Of a stretch of DNA of 64,000 nt, positions 16,346-25,564 are shown in pieces. This stretch comes from Solirubrobacter soli DSM 22325. GTDB taxonomy: Bacteria; Actinomycetota; Thermoleophilia; Solirubrobacterales; Solirubrobacteraceae. The translations under genes were made by a program, and so were the position numbers. The notes under the pieces were generated by a model. That model saw only the letters and a list, made by a program, of their open reading frames with translations, did no database searches and was not told the DNA's origin. The DNA is taken from contig NZ_AUIK01000029.1 in NCBI RefSeq assembly GCF_000423665.1, forward strand, positions 62,001 to 126,000. The letters run 5' to 3'. Every line of letters begins with the position of its first letter. Within the stretch, counting starts at the first letter, position 1.

Positions 16346-19300
16346 GTGGTCGTCTTGAGGATGGGTTCGTTCCCACGCGTATCCGCGCGTGTCCGGGTGG
16401 GTCTGGTGGCGGTGGCGCTCGCAGCGCTCGTCTGCCCGACCGCCGCGCATGCGGCGCCCGGCACCCCCGCGATCAACTCACCGGGGAGTTACACGTGGAG
16501 CACCTCGAGCACGATCGTGTTCACGGGTACCGCCGAGGCCAACGTGACGGTCGAGCTCTTCGACGACACCACCTCGGCCGGCACGACCACCGCCAACAAC
16601 TCCGGCGCCTGGTCCAAGACGCTCACCAACGTCGCCGACGGCGATCACCTGTTCAGCGCGAAGGCGTCCAACGCCACCGGCACCTCGCCGGCGTCCGCGA
16701 TGAAGGTGATCCGCGTCGACTCCACCGCGCCCGCCGCGCCGGTCTTCACCGCGCCCGCCGAGGGAAGCTCCGTCCCGTCGGACTTCACGCTCACCGGCAC
16801 GGCCGAGAACGGCGCCACGGTCGAGGTCTTCGAGAACGGCTCCTCGCGTGGCACCGTCGCGGTCAGCGGGGGGTCGTGGTCTCGCGCGATGACCGGCGTG
16901 ACCACCGGGACGCGCACCTTCACCGCCCGCGCCCGTGACATGGCGGGCAACATCTCCGCCGCCGGCACGCGCACCGTCACGGTCGGCAACTCGCCCGCGC
17001 CCGACACGACCATCACGTCCGCCTCCACCGGCGCGTCGTCGTCGTTCAGCTTCAGCGCGACGATCTCCGGCTCGACCTTCGAGTGCCGCCTGGACGGCCC
17101 CAGCGGCGCCGGCAGCTTCTCGCCGTGCTCGTCGCCGAAGTCCTACAGCGGCCTCGCGGCCGGCAGCTACACGTTCCTCGTCCGCGCGATCAGCCCGTCC
17201 GCGACCGCCGACCCCAGCCCGGCGTCGAACGCGTTCACGGTCGCCGCGGCCGCCCCGCCCGCGCCTGCGATCACGAGCCCCGCGGACAACGCCTGGTACA
17301 CGTCGTCGACGGTCACCCTGTCCGGCACCGCCGCGACCAACACGACGATCACGGTCTACGAGGGCGCGACCGTTCGCGCCACCGCGACGACGTCGATCTC
17401 CGGCACGTGGTCGGCCTCGATCGGCGGCGTCGCCGACGGCACGCACACGTACACCGCGACCGCCACCGCCTCCGGCGGCGCGACCTCACCCGCCTCGACG
17501 GCGCGCAGCGTGCGCGTCGACACGCGGGCCCCGGCCGTTCCCGTCGTGCTCACGCCGGCCGACGGCAGCGTCCAGGGCTCAGCGACGGTGACCGTCTCCG
17601 GCACGGGCGAGGTGGGCGCGACGATCGCCGTCTACGACGGCGCCGTCTCGCGCGGGAACACCACGGTCAACGGCGGCGGCAGCTGGAGCCTCGTGCTCAG
17701 CGCCGTCGGCGAAGGCGCGCACGCGTACTCCGCCTACGCCTCCGACGCCGCCGGCAACACGTCGGCGGCCTCGTCCGCGAACCGGGTCACGATCGACACC
17801 GTCGCGCCGGCCGCGCCCGTCGTCGGCTCGCCGGCGGACAACGCGCTGCTCGCCTCCTCCTCGGTGACGCTCTCGGGCACCGCCGAGGGCAACGCCGCGA
17901 TCGCCGTCCTCGACGGCGCGACCACGGTCGCCACCGCCCAGGCCGCCGCCGGCGGCGCCTGGACCGCGACGGTCAACGGTGTCAGCGATGGCACACACGG
18001 CTTCACGGTCACCGCGACCGACGCCGTGGGCAACCGCTCGGGCGCGTCCGCGACCCGCACCGTCCGGATCGACACCACGGCGCCTGACGCGCCCGCGATC
18101 ACCTCGCCGGACGAGGGGGCGCTGCTCGCCTCCAAGACGGTGTCGGTGTCCGGCACCGGCGAGGCGAACGCCTCGGTGGAGCTCTTCGAGGGCCTGGCTT
18201 CGCTCGGCGTCGCCACGGCCGACGACTCGGGTGCCTGGTCCGTGCAGGTCCCCAACGCCGCCGACGGCTCGCACACGTACTGGGCGCGCGCCACCGACGC
18301 GGCGGGCAACCCCTCCGCGCCCTCTTCGGCCCGCACGCTGCAGGTCGACTCGTCCGTGCCCGCCTCCAACATCAACTCCGGCCCGTCCGGCCTGACCTCG
18401 ACCCGCAGCCCCTCGTTCACGTTCGCGGCCGACGCGAGCGGGGCGACGTTCAGCTGCCGCCTCGACGGCCCGGGCGCCACGACGGGCAGCGACGGCGCCT
18501 GCACGTCGCCGAAGGCGTACTCGTCGCTCGCCGACGGCGCCTACACGTTCTCGGTCGTGGCGACCAGCGCCGCCGGCCGCACCGGCGCCCCCGTCACCCA
18601 GACGTTCACGGTCGACGCGACCGCCCCGTCGGCGCCGACGTTCTCGTCGCCGTCGGAGAACGCGTGGGTGACCACGTCGACCTTCACGCTGAGTGGCACC
18701 GCCGAGGCGGGCTCCTCCGTGACCGTGTCCGAGTCGGCCGGGCCGCGAGGCACGACGACCACCAACGGCTCGGGCGTCTGGACGCTCCAGCTCACCGGTG
18801 TCAGTGACGGCACGCACGGCTACTCGGCGCGGGCGACCGACACCGCGGGGAACGTGTCCACGGCGTCGTTCACGCGCACGCTGCGCATCGACACGATCGC
18901 GCCGGACACGAGCATCTCGTCGGGTCCGTCGGGCTCGCAGACCGCGACGTCGGCGTCGTTCGCCTTCACCGCGACCGAGAGCGGCTCGACGTTCGACTGC
19001 CGCCTCGACGGCCCGGGCTCCACGACGGGCAGCTGGAGCACCTGCACCTCGCCGAAGGCGTACAGCAGCCTGGCGCTCGGCGCCTACACGTTCCGTGTCC
19101 GGGCCAAGGACGGGGCGGGCAACACCGATGCCAGCGACGCGACGCGCGCGTTCACGGTCGACGCGGCGCCCACGCCGACCCCGACCCCGACCGCGACGCC
19201 CACGGCCACCCCCACGGCCACGCCCACCGCGACCCCCACCGCCACCCCGACGGCCACCCCGACGGCGACGCCGACCGCCACGCCCACGGCGACGGCGACC

Positions 19301-21013
19301 CCCACCCCGACGCCCGACAAGACCCCGCCGAGCGGGATCAAGGGCCTGGTCACCAGCGCCCGCACCGACACGTCGGTCACGCTGAGCTGGAACGCGTCGA
19401 CCGACAACGTCGGCGTGGTCGGCTACAAGGTCTACAACGGCGACACCAACAGCCTCCGCGGCACGACGGTGCAGCCGACGTACACGATCACGGGCCTGGC
19501 CTGCGGGACGAGCTACCAGTTCGGCATCACCGCGGTCGACGCGGCGGGCAACGAGTCCTACCGCCCCGAAGCGGTCGCCGGCACCTACACGAACGCGTGC
19601 CCGACGCCCACCCCGACGCCGACGCCCACCGCGACCGCGACGCCGACCGCCACGGCCACGCCCACGGCCACGGCGACCCCGACCGCCACGGCCACGCCGA
19701 CGGCGACCGCTACGGCCACCGCCACCGCCACGGCCACCCCGACGGCGACCGCGACGGCCACGGCGACCGCCTCCCCGACGGTCACCGCCACGCCCACGTC
19801 GGTGCCTGACACCGGCGACCTCACCCAGGCCAACCTGTGGATCGACCCCAACGGCGGTACCTGCGCCCGCAAGACGACCGCGAGCGACTACGTCGACGCC
19901 GGCGCGTGCGCGACGTTCGACGCCGCCTGGAAGGCCGCGAGCATGGGTGACGTCATCGGCGTCAAGGCCGGCAGCTACAGCGGCCAGAAGCTGAGCAACC
20001 GCAGCGTCCGTGGCACCGCCCCGGGCATCACGTTCCGCGCCTCCGGCGGCACGGTCGCGATCAACGGCCAGCTCGACTTCGGCGAGGACTCCGCGTTCGG
20101 TGGCACCGGCCAGCGACGCGCGGACTGGATCACGCTGATCGGCCCGTTCTCGATCGGCAACGTCCGCTTCTTCCACACGACCAACATCACGATCGACGGC
20201 TTCACGATCGACAAGAAGTGGTCGACCGGCAAGGCCGTCTACTTCGGTGGTGACACCGACAAGACGACGCTGCGCCACGGCGACATCTGCTGCAACCTCG
20301 ACACGCCGCTGATGGAGTCCACGGTCCCCGGCCCGTCCACGAGCGGGTACGGCCCGAACTCCAACATCACGTTCGAGGACGCGAAGATCCACTCGATGCG
20401 CCGCACCGCGGCCGACGTCCACAACGAGTGCTTCCTCGCGCCCGCCACGCCGGGCCTGACGCTGAACCGCACCCACTGGTGGGGCTGCAACGTGATGAAC
20501 ATCAACGTCGGCGCCTTCGGCGACTCGGCCCCGTACGACCAGACCAACTACACCTGGACGAACAACATCTTCGAGTCCCCGACCGACCGGACGGAGCTCG
20601 ACAAGACCGGCTATCCGTTCTTCCAGGGCTGCAACACCCCCGACCCGTCGAAGAAGACGGGCTGGTTGGTCGCCTACAACGTCATCGAGACCTCCTGGTA
20701 CGGCTGCTCCGGCGACTCCGGCGCGGTCATCCGCGGCAACGTCGGCAAGATCGGCAGCTGCCTGAAGGGCTCGGTGACGTTCGAGTACAACGTCTGGTCG
20801 GACCGCACCTGCAGCTCGACCGACCGCATGGTCTCGACGCTGTTCTCGACGGCGAACTTCACCAGCATCGCCAACCACGACTGGTCGTACCCGAAGGGCG
20901 CCGTCCAGATCGACAAGGGCAGCCCGACGAACTACCCGTCGGTCGACATGAACAACAAGCCCCGCCCGGTCGGCGCCGCCGCCGACGCGGGTCCCTTCGA
21001 GTACGGAAACTAG
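16346..21013 (+). CDS. Giant secreted Ig-like/FN3/beta-helix protein, paralog 4
   Basis: A 1555-residue exported protein. Start is uncertain between GTG 16346 and ATG 16361; neither has a clean ribosome site. After a signal peptide (VGLVAVALAALVCPTAAHAA) come about ten Ig-like modules of roughly 85-95 residues up to about 940. Seven are of the bacterial Ig adhesin type (SPADNALLASSSVTLSGTAEG and similar) and three are of a second type marked by F-x-C-R-L-D-G. Then follow Thr-Pro linker, FN3, Thr-Pro linker, and the family beta-helix from about 1162 (ANLWIDPNGG) with VHNECFLAP and final FEYGN. The Ig stalk replaces LamG and would push the helix far from the cell surface. Its leader holds a direct repeat, ATGGTCAGYGC at 16254 and 16281. 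Confidence 0.82.
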   Translation: MVVLRMGSFPRVSARVRVGLVAVALAALVCPTAAHAAPGTPAINSPGSYTWSTSSTIVFTGTAEANVTVELFDDTTSAGTTTANNSGAWSKTLTNVADGDHLFSAKASNATGTSPASAMKVIRVDSTAPAAPVFTAPAEGSSVPSDFTLTGTAENGATVEVFENGSSRGTVAVSGGSWSRAMTGVTTGTRTFTARARDMAGNISAAGTRTVTVGNSPAPDTTITSASTGASSSFSFSATISGSTFECRLDGPSGAGSFSPCSSPKSYSGLAAGSYTFLVRAISPSATADPSPASNAFTVAAAAPPAPAITSPADNAWYTSSTVTLSGTAATNTTITVYEGATVRATATTSISGTWSASIGGVADGTHTYTATATASGGATSPASTARSVRVDTRAPAVPVVLTPADGSVQGSATVTVSGTGEVGATIAVYDGAVSRGNTTVNGGGSWSLVLSAVGEGAHAYSAYASDAAGNTSAASSANRVTIDTVAPAAPVVGSPADNALLASSSVTLSGTAEGNAAIAVLDGATTVATAQAAAGGAWTATVNGVSDGTHGFTVTATDAVGNRSGASATRTVRIDTTAPDAPAITSPDEGALLASKTVSVSGTGEANASVELFEGLASLGVATADDSGAWSVQVPNAADGSHTYWARATDAAGNPSAPSSARTLQVDSSVPASNINSGPSGLTSTRSPSFTFAADASGATFSCRLDGPGATTGSDGACTSPKAYSSLADGAYTFSVVATSAAGRTGAPVTQTFTVDATAPSAPTFSSPSENAWVTTSTFTLSGTAEAGSSVTVSESAGPRGTTTTNGSGVWTLQLTGVSDGTHGYSARATDTAGNVSTASFTRTLRIDTIAPDTSISSGPSGSQTATSASFAFTATESGSTFDCRLDGPGSTTGSWSTCTSPKAYSSLALGAYTFRVRAKDGAGNTDASDATRAFTVDAAPTPTPTPTATPTATPTATPTATPTATPTATPTATPTATPTATATPTPTPDKTPPSGIKGLVTSARTDTSVTLSWNASTDNVGVVGYKVYNGDTNSLRGTTVQPTYTITGLACGTSYQFGITAVDAAGNESYRPEAVAGTYTNACPTPTPTPTPTATATPTATATPTATATPTATATPTATATATATATATPTATATATATASPTVTATPTSVPDTGDLTQANLWIDPNGGTCARKTTASDYVDAGACATFDAAWKAASMGDVIGVKAGSYSGQKLSNRSVRGTAPGITFRASGGTVAINGQLDFGEDSAFGGTGQRRADWITLIGPFSIGNVRFFHTTNITIDGFTIDKKWSTGKAVYFGGDTDKTTLRHGDICCNLDTPLMESTVPGPSTSGYGPNSNITFEDAKIHSMRRTAADVHNECFLAPATPGLTLNRTHWWGCNVMNINVGAFGDSAPYDQTNYTWTNNIFESPTDRTELDKTGYPFFQGCNTPDPSKKTGWLVAYNVIETSWYGCSGDSGAVIRGNVGKIGSCLKGSVTFEYNVWSDRTCSSTDRMVSTLFSTANFTSIANHDWSYPKGAVQIDKGSPTNYPSVDMNNKPRPVGAAADAGPFEYGN
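19165..19318 (+). repeat. Thr-Pro linker microrepeat (first of two in paralog 4)
   Basis: Tandem 6-base units of the ACGCCS/ACCGCC type encoding TPTATP runs. A second block is at about 19600-19800. Similar blocks are at about 8950-9000, 9290-9400, 11560-11640, 11930-12030, 14265-14515 and 14800-14910, and on the minus strand at about 45378-45540 and 47225-47350. They are in-frame domain linkers and likely sites of slippage and recombination. Confidence 0.75.
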
Positions 21014-21091
21014 CCACCTAGCGAATGGTCGAGGTCGAGACTGACCAGGGGTCGACGTGACCCGGTCGGGGATGCACTAGCGTGACGAGCG

Positions 21092-22084
21092 ATGCACGAG
21101 ACCGCTCAAGCGCTCCGCAGCGCCCCCGAATCGGCGTCCGCGCCCCTGGTGTCGGTCGTGGCCGCCACCCACAACCGCCGCGAGCGCCTGCAGCGGATGC
21201 TGGACGCGCTGGCCGCGCAGACGGTCGGAACGGACACGTTTGAGGTCATCGTGGTCGACGACGGCTCATCCGACGACACGCCGGCGCTGCTCGCGGCCGG
21301 CGGGCCGGAGGCGCTCGCGCTGCGCACGCTGCGCCAGCCGCAGAGCCGCGGTCCCGCCGCCGCCCGCAACCGCGGGTGGCGTGAGGCGCGCGGCACGCTG
21401 ATCGCCTTCACCGACGACGACTGCGAGCCGCAGCCGTACTGGCTCGAGCAGCTGCTCGCCGGAGCGGGCGGGCGCACGGACGTCATCGTGCAGGGCCGCA
21501 CGCTCCCGAACCCGGCGGAGGCCGACCGCAACGGCGCGTTCGCCCGCACGCTCGAGGTCAACGGGCCGAGCCCGCACTACCCGACGGCGAACATCCTCTA
21601 CCCGCGCGCGGTCCTCGAGCAGCTCGACGGCTTCAACGAGCACTACGGCGCCCCGGCGGGCGAGGACACCGACCTCGGCTGGCGCGCCAAGGGCCTGGGC
21701 GTCGAGAGCGTCTACACGGAGGACGCGCTCGTCTACCACGCCGTCCACGAGCGCGGCCCGATGAACACGCTCAAGGACGCGTTCCGGGCGACGGACTGCA
21801 TCAAGACCTACAAGGACTACCCCGAGCTGCGGGCGCACCTGGACAAGGGGATCTTCTTCCACCCCTCGCACCCGCTGCTGGCGCAGGCCGTCGTCGCGGG
21901 CGTGCTGGCGCGCAAGCAGCCGGCGGCCGCGGTGTTCGCGCTGCCCTACGCCGCCCACGTCGTGCGCCGCGCGCGCCAGGCCGGCGCGCCCGCCTACATG
22001 GCGCCGTTCTTCGCCGTGCGGGACGCGGTCGAGGTCGTGGCGGTGCTGCGCGGCTCGGTCAGGCACCGCACGCCCGTCCTCTGA
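21092..22084 (+). CDS. Glycosyltransferase family 2
   Basis: A 330-residue GT2 enzyme. APLVSVVAATHNRRERL and VIVVDDGSSDDTP form the nucleotide fold, FTDDDCEP is the DxD motif, and PAGEDTDLGWRAK is the ED motif on the acceptor side. A C-terminal segment rich in His, Ala and Arg (about 260-315) may touch the membrane. It starts the second glycosyltransferase set, which continues with two GT4 genes joined by one-base stop/start overlaps, so these three genes form one operon. Donor sugar unknown. Confidence 0.88.
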   Translation: MHETAQALRSAPESASAPLVSVVAATHNRRERLQRMLDALAAQTVGTDTFEVIVVDDGSSDDTPALLAAGGPEALALRTLRQPQSRGPAAARNRGWREARGTLIAFTDDDCEPQPYWLEQLLAGAGGRTDVIVQGRTLPNPAEADRNGAFARTLEVNGPSPHYPTANILYPRAVLEQLDGFNEHYGAPAGEDTDLGWRAKGLGVESVYTEDALVYHAVHERGPMNTLKDAFRATDCIKTYKDYPELRAHLDKGIFFHPSHPLLAQAVVAGVLARKQPAAAVFALPYAAHVVRRARQAGAPAYMAPFFAVRDAVEVVAVLRGSVRHRTPVL

Positions 22085-23232
22085 TGGCGCCCGGGCCGCG
22101 CGGCCAGGACGTCGTCTTCAGCTTCTTCCTCAGCTCGTGGGCGCATGGCGTGTCCACGGGCTCGTCGTTCTCGGAGGACCGGCTGGCGGCCACGCTGATG
22201 GCCCACCCGGACGTCCGGAGGCTGCTGATCGCCAACCCGTACCGCAGCCTCGCCGGCAAGCTGACCGCCCGCGTGCGGCGCAGCGGCGATCCCGAGTTCC
22301 CCGCGACGGCGACGCGGCAGCTGTTCGAGCCGATCCGCCTGCGCCGCACCGACCCGCTGGACCCCGCGCGCACCGTCGCCCGGTATGAGGCGCGGCTGCG
22401 CCGGGCCGCGCGCCGGAACGGCCTCGAGCGCCCCGCGATCATCACCGGGAGCCCGCTGATCGCCGGCTTCGGGGACTTCGCCTGGGCCGGTCCGGTCACC
22501 TACTACGCGTGGGACGACTGGCTGGCATCGGAGCCGCAGCGGCAGTACTGGCCGGCCTATGAAGAGGCCTTCCGGCGCGTGCGCGAGCGCGGCCGGCGCG
22601 TCGTGGCCGTCACCGCCAAGGCGCTGGACCGGATCGCGCCCACCGGCCCGAACGCGGTGATTCCCAACGGCGTCGACGCGGACGAGTGGGCGACGCTCGG
22701 CGCGCCGCCGGCGTGGTTCGCCGGCAAGCCGCACCCGCGGCTGCTCTACGTCGGCAGCCTCGACTCACGCGTGGACGTCGGCCAGGCGCAGGCCGTGGCC
22801 GAGGCGTTCCCCGACGGCTCGCTCACGTTGGTGGGGACGATGCTCGACGAGGCCCAGTTCGCCACACTGCGGACCTTGCCCAACGTCGAGATCCACGATC
22901 CCGTGGCGCGCGAGGAGGTCGTGCGCCTGATCGGCGCCGCCGACGCCTGCCTGGTCCCGCACGCGCGCAACGCGCTGACGGAGGCGATGAGCCCGCTGAA
23001 GCTGTTCGAGTATCTCGCCGGCGGGCGGCCCGTCGCCGCCGTCGACCTGCCGCCGATCGCGGCCGTGCAGGGCGCGGTCGAGCTGGTGGGCGAGGGCGGC
23101 GACTTCGCCGCGGCCACGCGCCGCGCTCTCGAGCGCGGTCCGGCGGGCGAGGCGGACCGGCTCGCGTTCGTCGCCGCCAACAGCTGGGCCAGCCGCTTCG
23201 ACGCGTTCCTCGAGCTCGCGCTCGCGGACTGA
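22084..23232 (+). CDS. Glycosyltransferase, GT4-like (GT-B fold)
   Basis: A 382-residue protein whose ATG overlaps the previous stop (TGATG). The C-terminal half has GT-B donor-domain features: VIPNGVDADEWA, PRLLYVGSLDSRVD, and AMSPLKLFEYLAGGRPVAAVDLP, the E-x7-E-like region used by retaining GT4 enzymes. The N-terminal half contains GPVTYYAWDDWL, seen in glycosyltransferases with an N-terminal acceptor Rossmann domain. It probably adds one hexose to the growing repeat unit. The exact substrate is not readable from sequence. Confidence 0.8.
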   Translation: MAPGPRGQDVVFSFFLSSWAHGVSTGSSFSEDRLAATLMAHPDVRRLLIANPYRSLAGKLTARVRRSGDPEFPATATRQLFEPIRLRRTDPLDPARTVARYEARLRRAARRNGLERPAIITGSPLIAGFGDFAWAGPVTYYAWDDWLASEPQRQYWPAYEEAFRRVRERGRRVVAVTAKALDRIAPTGPNAVIPNGVDADEWATLGAPPAWFAGKPHPRLLYVGSLDSRVDVGQAQAVAEAFPDGSLTLVGTMLDEAQFATLRTLPNVEIHDPVAREEVVRLIGAADACLVPHARNALTEAMSPLKLFEYLAGGRPVAAVDLPPIAAVQGAVELVGEGGDFAAATRRALERGPAGEADRLAFVAANSWASRFDAFLELALAD

Positions 23233-24401
23233 TGCGGGTCCTGTACTCGTTCCCCACCCGCCTCGGGACGAGCGGGATCGGCACGACCGCCTGGCACGGC
23301 GTGACCGGGCTGACCGGGATCGGCGTGACCGTCGACGTCACCGCCGGCAGCGTCGAACGCCCGGCCGACGGCGCGACAGTCCGGTTCGAGTCGATGCGCG
23401 TCGGCCCCTTGAAGCTGCCCTACCGGGCGCTCGGCCTCGAACGCGCGATGGCCTACCACGACGCCCGCACCGCCCGCCTGATCGCCCGGCACGCGGACCG
23501 CTACGACGTCGTGCACACCTGGCCGCAGGGCGCCGAGCGGACGCTGCGCGCCGCGCGCGCCGCCGGTGTCCCCGCCGTGCTCGAGCGCCCCAACGCCCAC
23601 ACCGCGTTCGCCGCCGAGGCCGTGCTGGCCGAGACGCGCCGGATCGGCGTGCCGATCGACCCGAGCAGCCCGCACCTGGTCGAGCCCGCCCGGCTGGAGC
23701 GCGAGGAGCGCGAGTACGCCGCCGCCACGGCCCTGCTGTGCCCGTCGGACTTCGTCGCCCGCACCCACCGCGAGCACGGGACCCCGCCGGAGAAGCTCCT
23801 GCGGCACCGGTACGGGTACGACCCGGCGCGCTTCCCGGTCGGCCCGCCACGCCCGCCCGGACGCCCCTTCACGGCGGCGTTCGTGGGCCGGATGGAGCCG
23901 CGCAAGGGCCTGCACACGGCGCTGGAGGCGTGGATCGCCGCCGGCCTGCACGAGACGGACGCGCGCTTCGTCGCCGCCGGCAGCATCGACGCCGGCTACG
24001 ACGTGGTGCTCGCGCCGCTGATGCGCGAGGCGCGCGTCGAGCACCACGGCTTCCACCCCGACCCGGGCGCGCTGATGCGCGAGGCCGACGTGCTCGTGCT
24101 GCCGTCGGTCGAGGAGGGCTCGGCGCTCGTGACCTACGAGGCGCGCGGCTCAGGCTGCGTGCTGGTCGTCTCCGACCACAGCGGCGCCCAGTGCACCGAC
24201 GGCGTCGACGCGCTCGTGCATCCGGCCGGCGACGTCGCGGCGCTCACAGCGCACCTGGCGACGCTCGCCGGCGACCCTGCGCGACTCGCGCAGCTGCGCG
24301 AGGCGAGCCTGGCGGGCATCGGCGACCTCACGTGGGAGGCCGCCGCACACGCGCTCGCGGCCGCCTATGCGGCGGCCGCGAAGCTTCAGGCTCAGGCTTA
24401 G
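23232..24401 (+). CDS. Glycosyltransferase family 4
   Basis: A 389-residue GT-B enzyme starting within the previous stop codon. N-terminal LYSFPTRLGTSGIGTTAWHGV carries a Gly-rich acceptor loop. The donor domain has FTAAFVGRMEPRKGLHTALEAW, VEHHGFHPDPGALMREADVLVLPSVEEGSALVTYEA (the EEGSxxxxYEA variant of E-x7-E) and GSGCVLVVSDHSGAQ. It fits retaining GT4 glycosyltransferases such as mannosyl or glucosyl transferases of exopolysaccharide clusters. It ends two bases before the stop of the convergent epimerase paralog. Confidence 0.88.
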   Translation: MRVLYSFPTRLGTSGIGTTAWHGVTGLTGIGVTVDVTAGSVERPADGATVRFESMRVGPLKLPYRALGLERAMAYHDARTARLIARHADRYDVVHTWPQGAERTLRAARAAGVPAVLERPNAHTAFAAEAVLAETRRIGVPIDPSSPHLVEPARLEREEREYAAATALLCPSDFVARTHREHGTPPEKLLRHRYGYDPARFPVGPPRPPGRPFTAAFVGRMEPRKGLHTALEAWIAAGLHETDARFVAAGSIDAGYDVVLAPLMREARVEHHGFHPDPGALMREADVLVLPSVEEGSALVTYEARGSGCVLVVSDHSGAQCTDGVDALVHPAGDVAALTAHLATLAGDPARLAQLREASLAGIGDLTWEAAAHALAAAYAAAAKLQAQA

Positions 24402-24403
24402 GC

Positions 24404-25564
24404 TCAGGCCGCCGCGGCGGCCAGGACGCGGTCGGCCAGGATCTCGGCGATGCGGGTCGCGGAGCGGCCGTCCCACAGCGGGATCGCGGCGGGCGTCGCC
24501 GCCGCCGGGCCGGTCTCGACGAAGCGGATGTCCCCCGGCTCGTCGCCCAGCAGGATGTTGGTGCCGTAGGTCAGCGTGGCGATCCGCTCGGTGCTGCGGC
24601 GCAGCGTGTAGCAGCGCACGCCCAGCGCGGACGCCTCGTCCTGCACGCCCGCCGAGTCGGTGAGGATCGCGCCCGCGGACTGCTCGAGCGAGAGGAAGTC
24701 GAGGTAGCCCAGCGGCGGCGTGACGTGCACGCCGGCGGCCTCGAGCCGCGAGACGTCGCCGAGCTGCTCCATCAGCGCGCGTGTCATCGGGTGCAGCGGC
24801 ATCACGACGGGCGTGCGGCGGGCCAGCTCGACCAGCTCACCGGTGATGGCGAGCATCCGGGCGTCGTCGCGGACGTTCTCGGAGCGGTGCAGCGTGGCCA
24901 GCACGTAGCCGCCGGCGCGCAGGCCGAAGCGACGGTAGGCGGCGCGCTCGCGCGCGGCGGCCTCCCAGCCGCGCATCAGGTCGATCGCGGGGTTGCCCAC
25001 GACATGGACTCGGTCGCCGCCGATGCCCTCGCTCTCGAGCGCGTCCGCGGCCAGGCGGCTGTCGGTGAAGATGATGTCGGCGACGCGGTCGCCCATCACG
25101 CGGTTGATCTCCTCCGACTGGGAGAAGTCGCCGCTGCGCAGGCCGCCGCCGACGCGGGCGATGCGGATGCCGAGCTTGGACGCGGCGAGCGCGAAGGCGA
25201 GCGTGCCGTCGGCGTCGCCGCCGAGCACGAGCATCGAGGGCGGGCTCTCGACCAGCGTCCGCTCGGCCGCGGCGAGCGCGCGGGCCGTGTGCTGGACCTC
25301 AGAGCCCTGGGGATGGTCGACGAGGGCCTTGGTGTCGGGGCGGCCGTCGGCGTCCAGGACGTCGACGTCGGCGCCCTGTGGGCCGACCAGGCGGGCGATC
25401 GTCTGACGGATGCCCTTGGCCCGCAGCGCCGCGATGACCGGCGCCAGGCGCACGGCCTCCGAGCGGGAGCCGATCGCGTGGAGGATCGCACCGCCCGCGG
25501 GGCGGTCGGTGTCCTCGACGCGCTGAGTGAAGATGCGTACGGTGTTGTCTGAGATGCTGGTCAC
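24404..25564 (-). CDS. Divergent UDP-GlcNAc 2-epimerase paralog with altered active site
   Basis: A 386-residue WecB-like protein from GTG 25564, which has CCGGAG about 7-10 bases upstream. Family landmarks remain: GSRSEAVRLAPVIAAL, LGGDADGTLA, SEEINRVMGD, LATLHRSENV, and LTDSAGVQDEAS. The usual HVEAGLR, however, reads ARVGGGLRSGD, so the conserved His and catalytic Glu of that motif are Arg and Gly. The HTGQH segment is also absent; LVGPQGADVDVL stands there. Loss of that Glu should remove or change classical 2-epimerisation. The protein may be a hydrolysing variant, an enzyme for another nucleotide sugar, or a binding protein. It is convergent with the GT4 operon and divergent from the kinase gene. 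Confidence 0.8.
   Translation of the reverse strand: MTSISDNTVRIFTQRVEDTDRPAGGAILHAIGSRSEAVRLAPVIAALRAKGIRQTIARLVGPQGADVDVLDADGRPDTKALVDHPQGSEVQHTARALAAAERTLVESPPSMLVLGGDADGTLAFALAASKLGIRIARVGGGLRSGDFSQSEEINRVMGDRVADIIFTDSRLAADALESEGIGGDRVHVVGNPAIDLMRGWEAAARERAAYRRFGLRAGGYVLATLHRSENVRDDARMLAITGELVELARRTPVVMPLHPMTRALMEQLGDVSRLEAAGVHVTPPLGYLDFLSLEQSAGAILTDSAGVQDEASALGVRCYTLRRSTERIATLTYGTNILLGDEPGDIRFVETGPAAATPAAIPLWDGRSATRIAEILADRVLAAAAA

Noticed and set aside
8173..21013. Mobile element or prophage as the source of the tandem paralogs
   Set aside because: No transposase, integrase, terminal inverted repeats or target duplications are visible, and base composition matches the surroundings.
24408..24423. 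GGCCGCCGCGGCGGCC palindrome at the convergent gene ends
   Set aside because: It lies within the coding end of the epimerase paralog (Ala codons) and has almost no loop, so it is a poor terminator and is explained by the codons.
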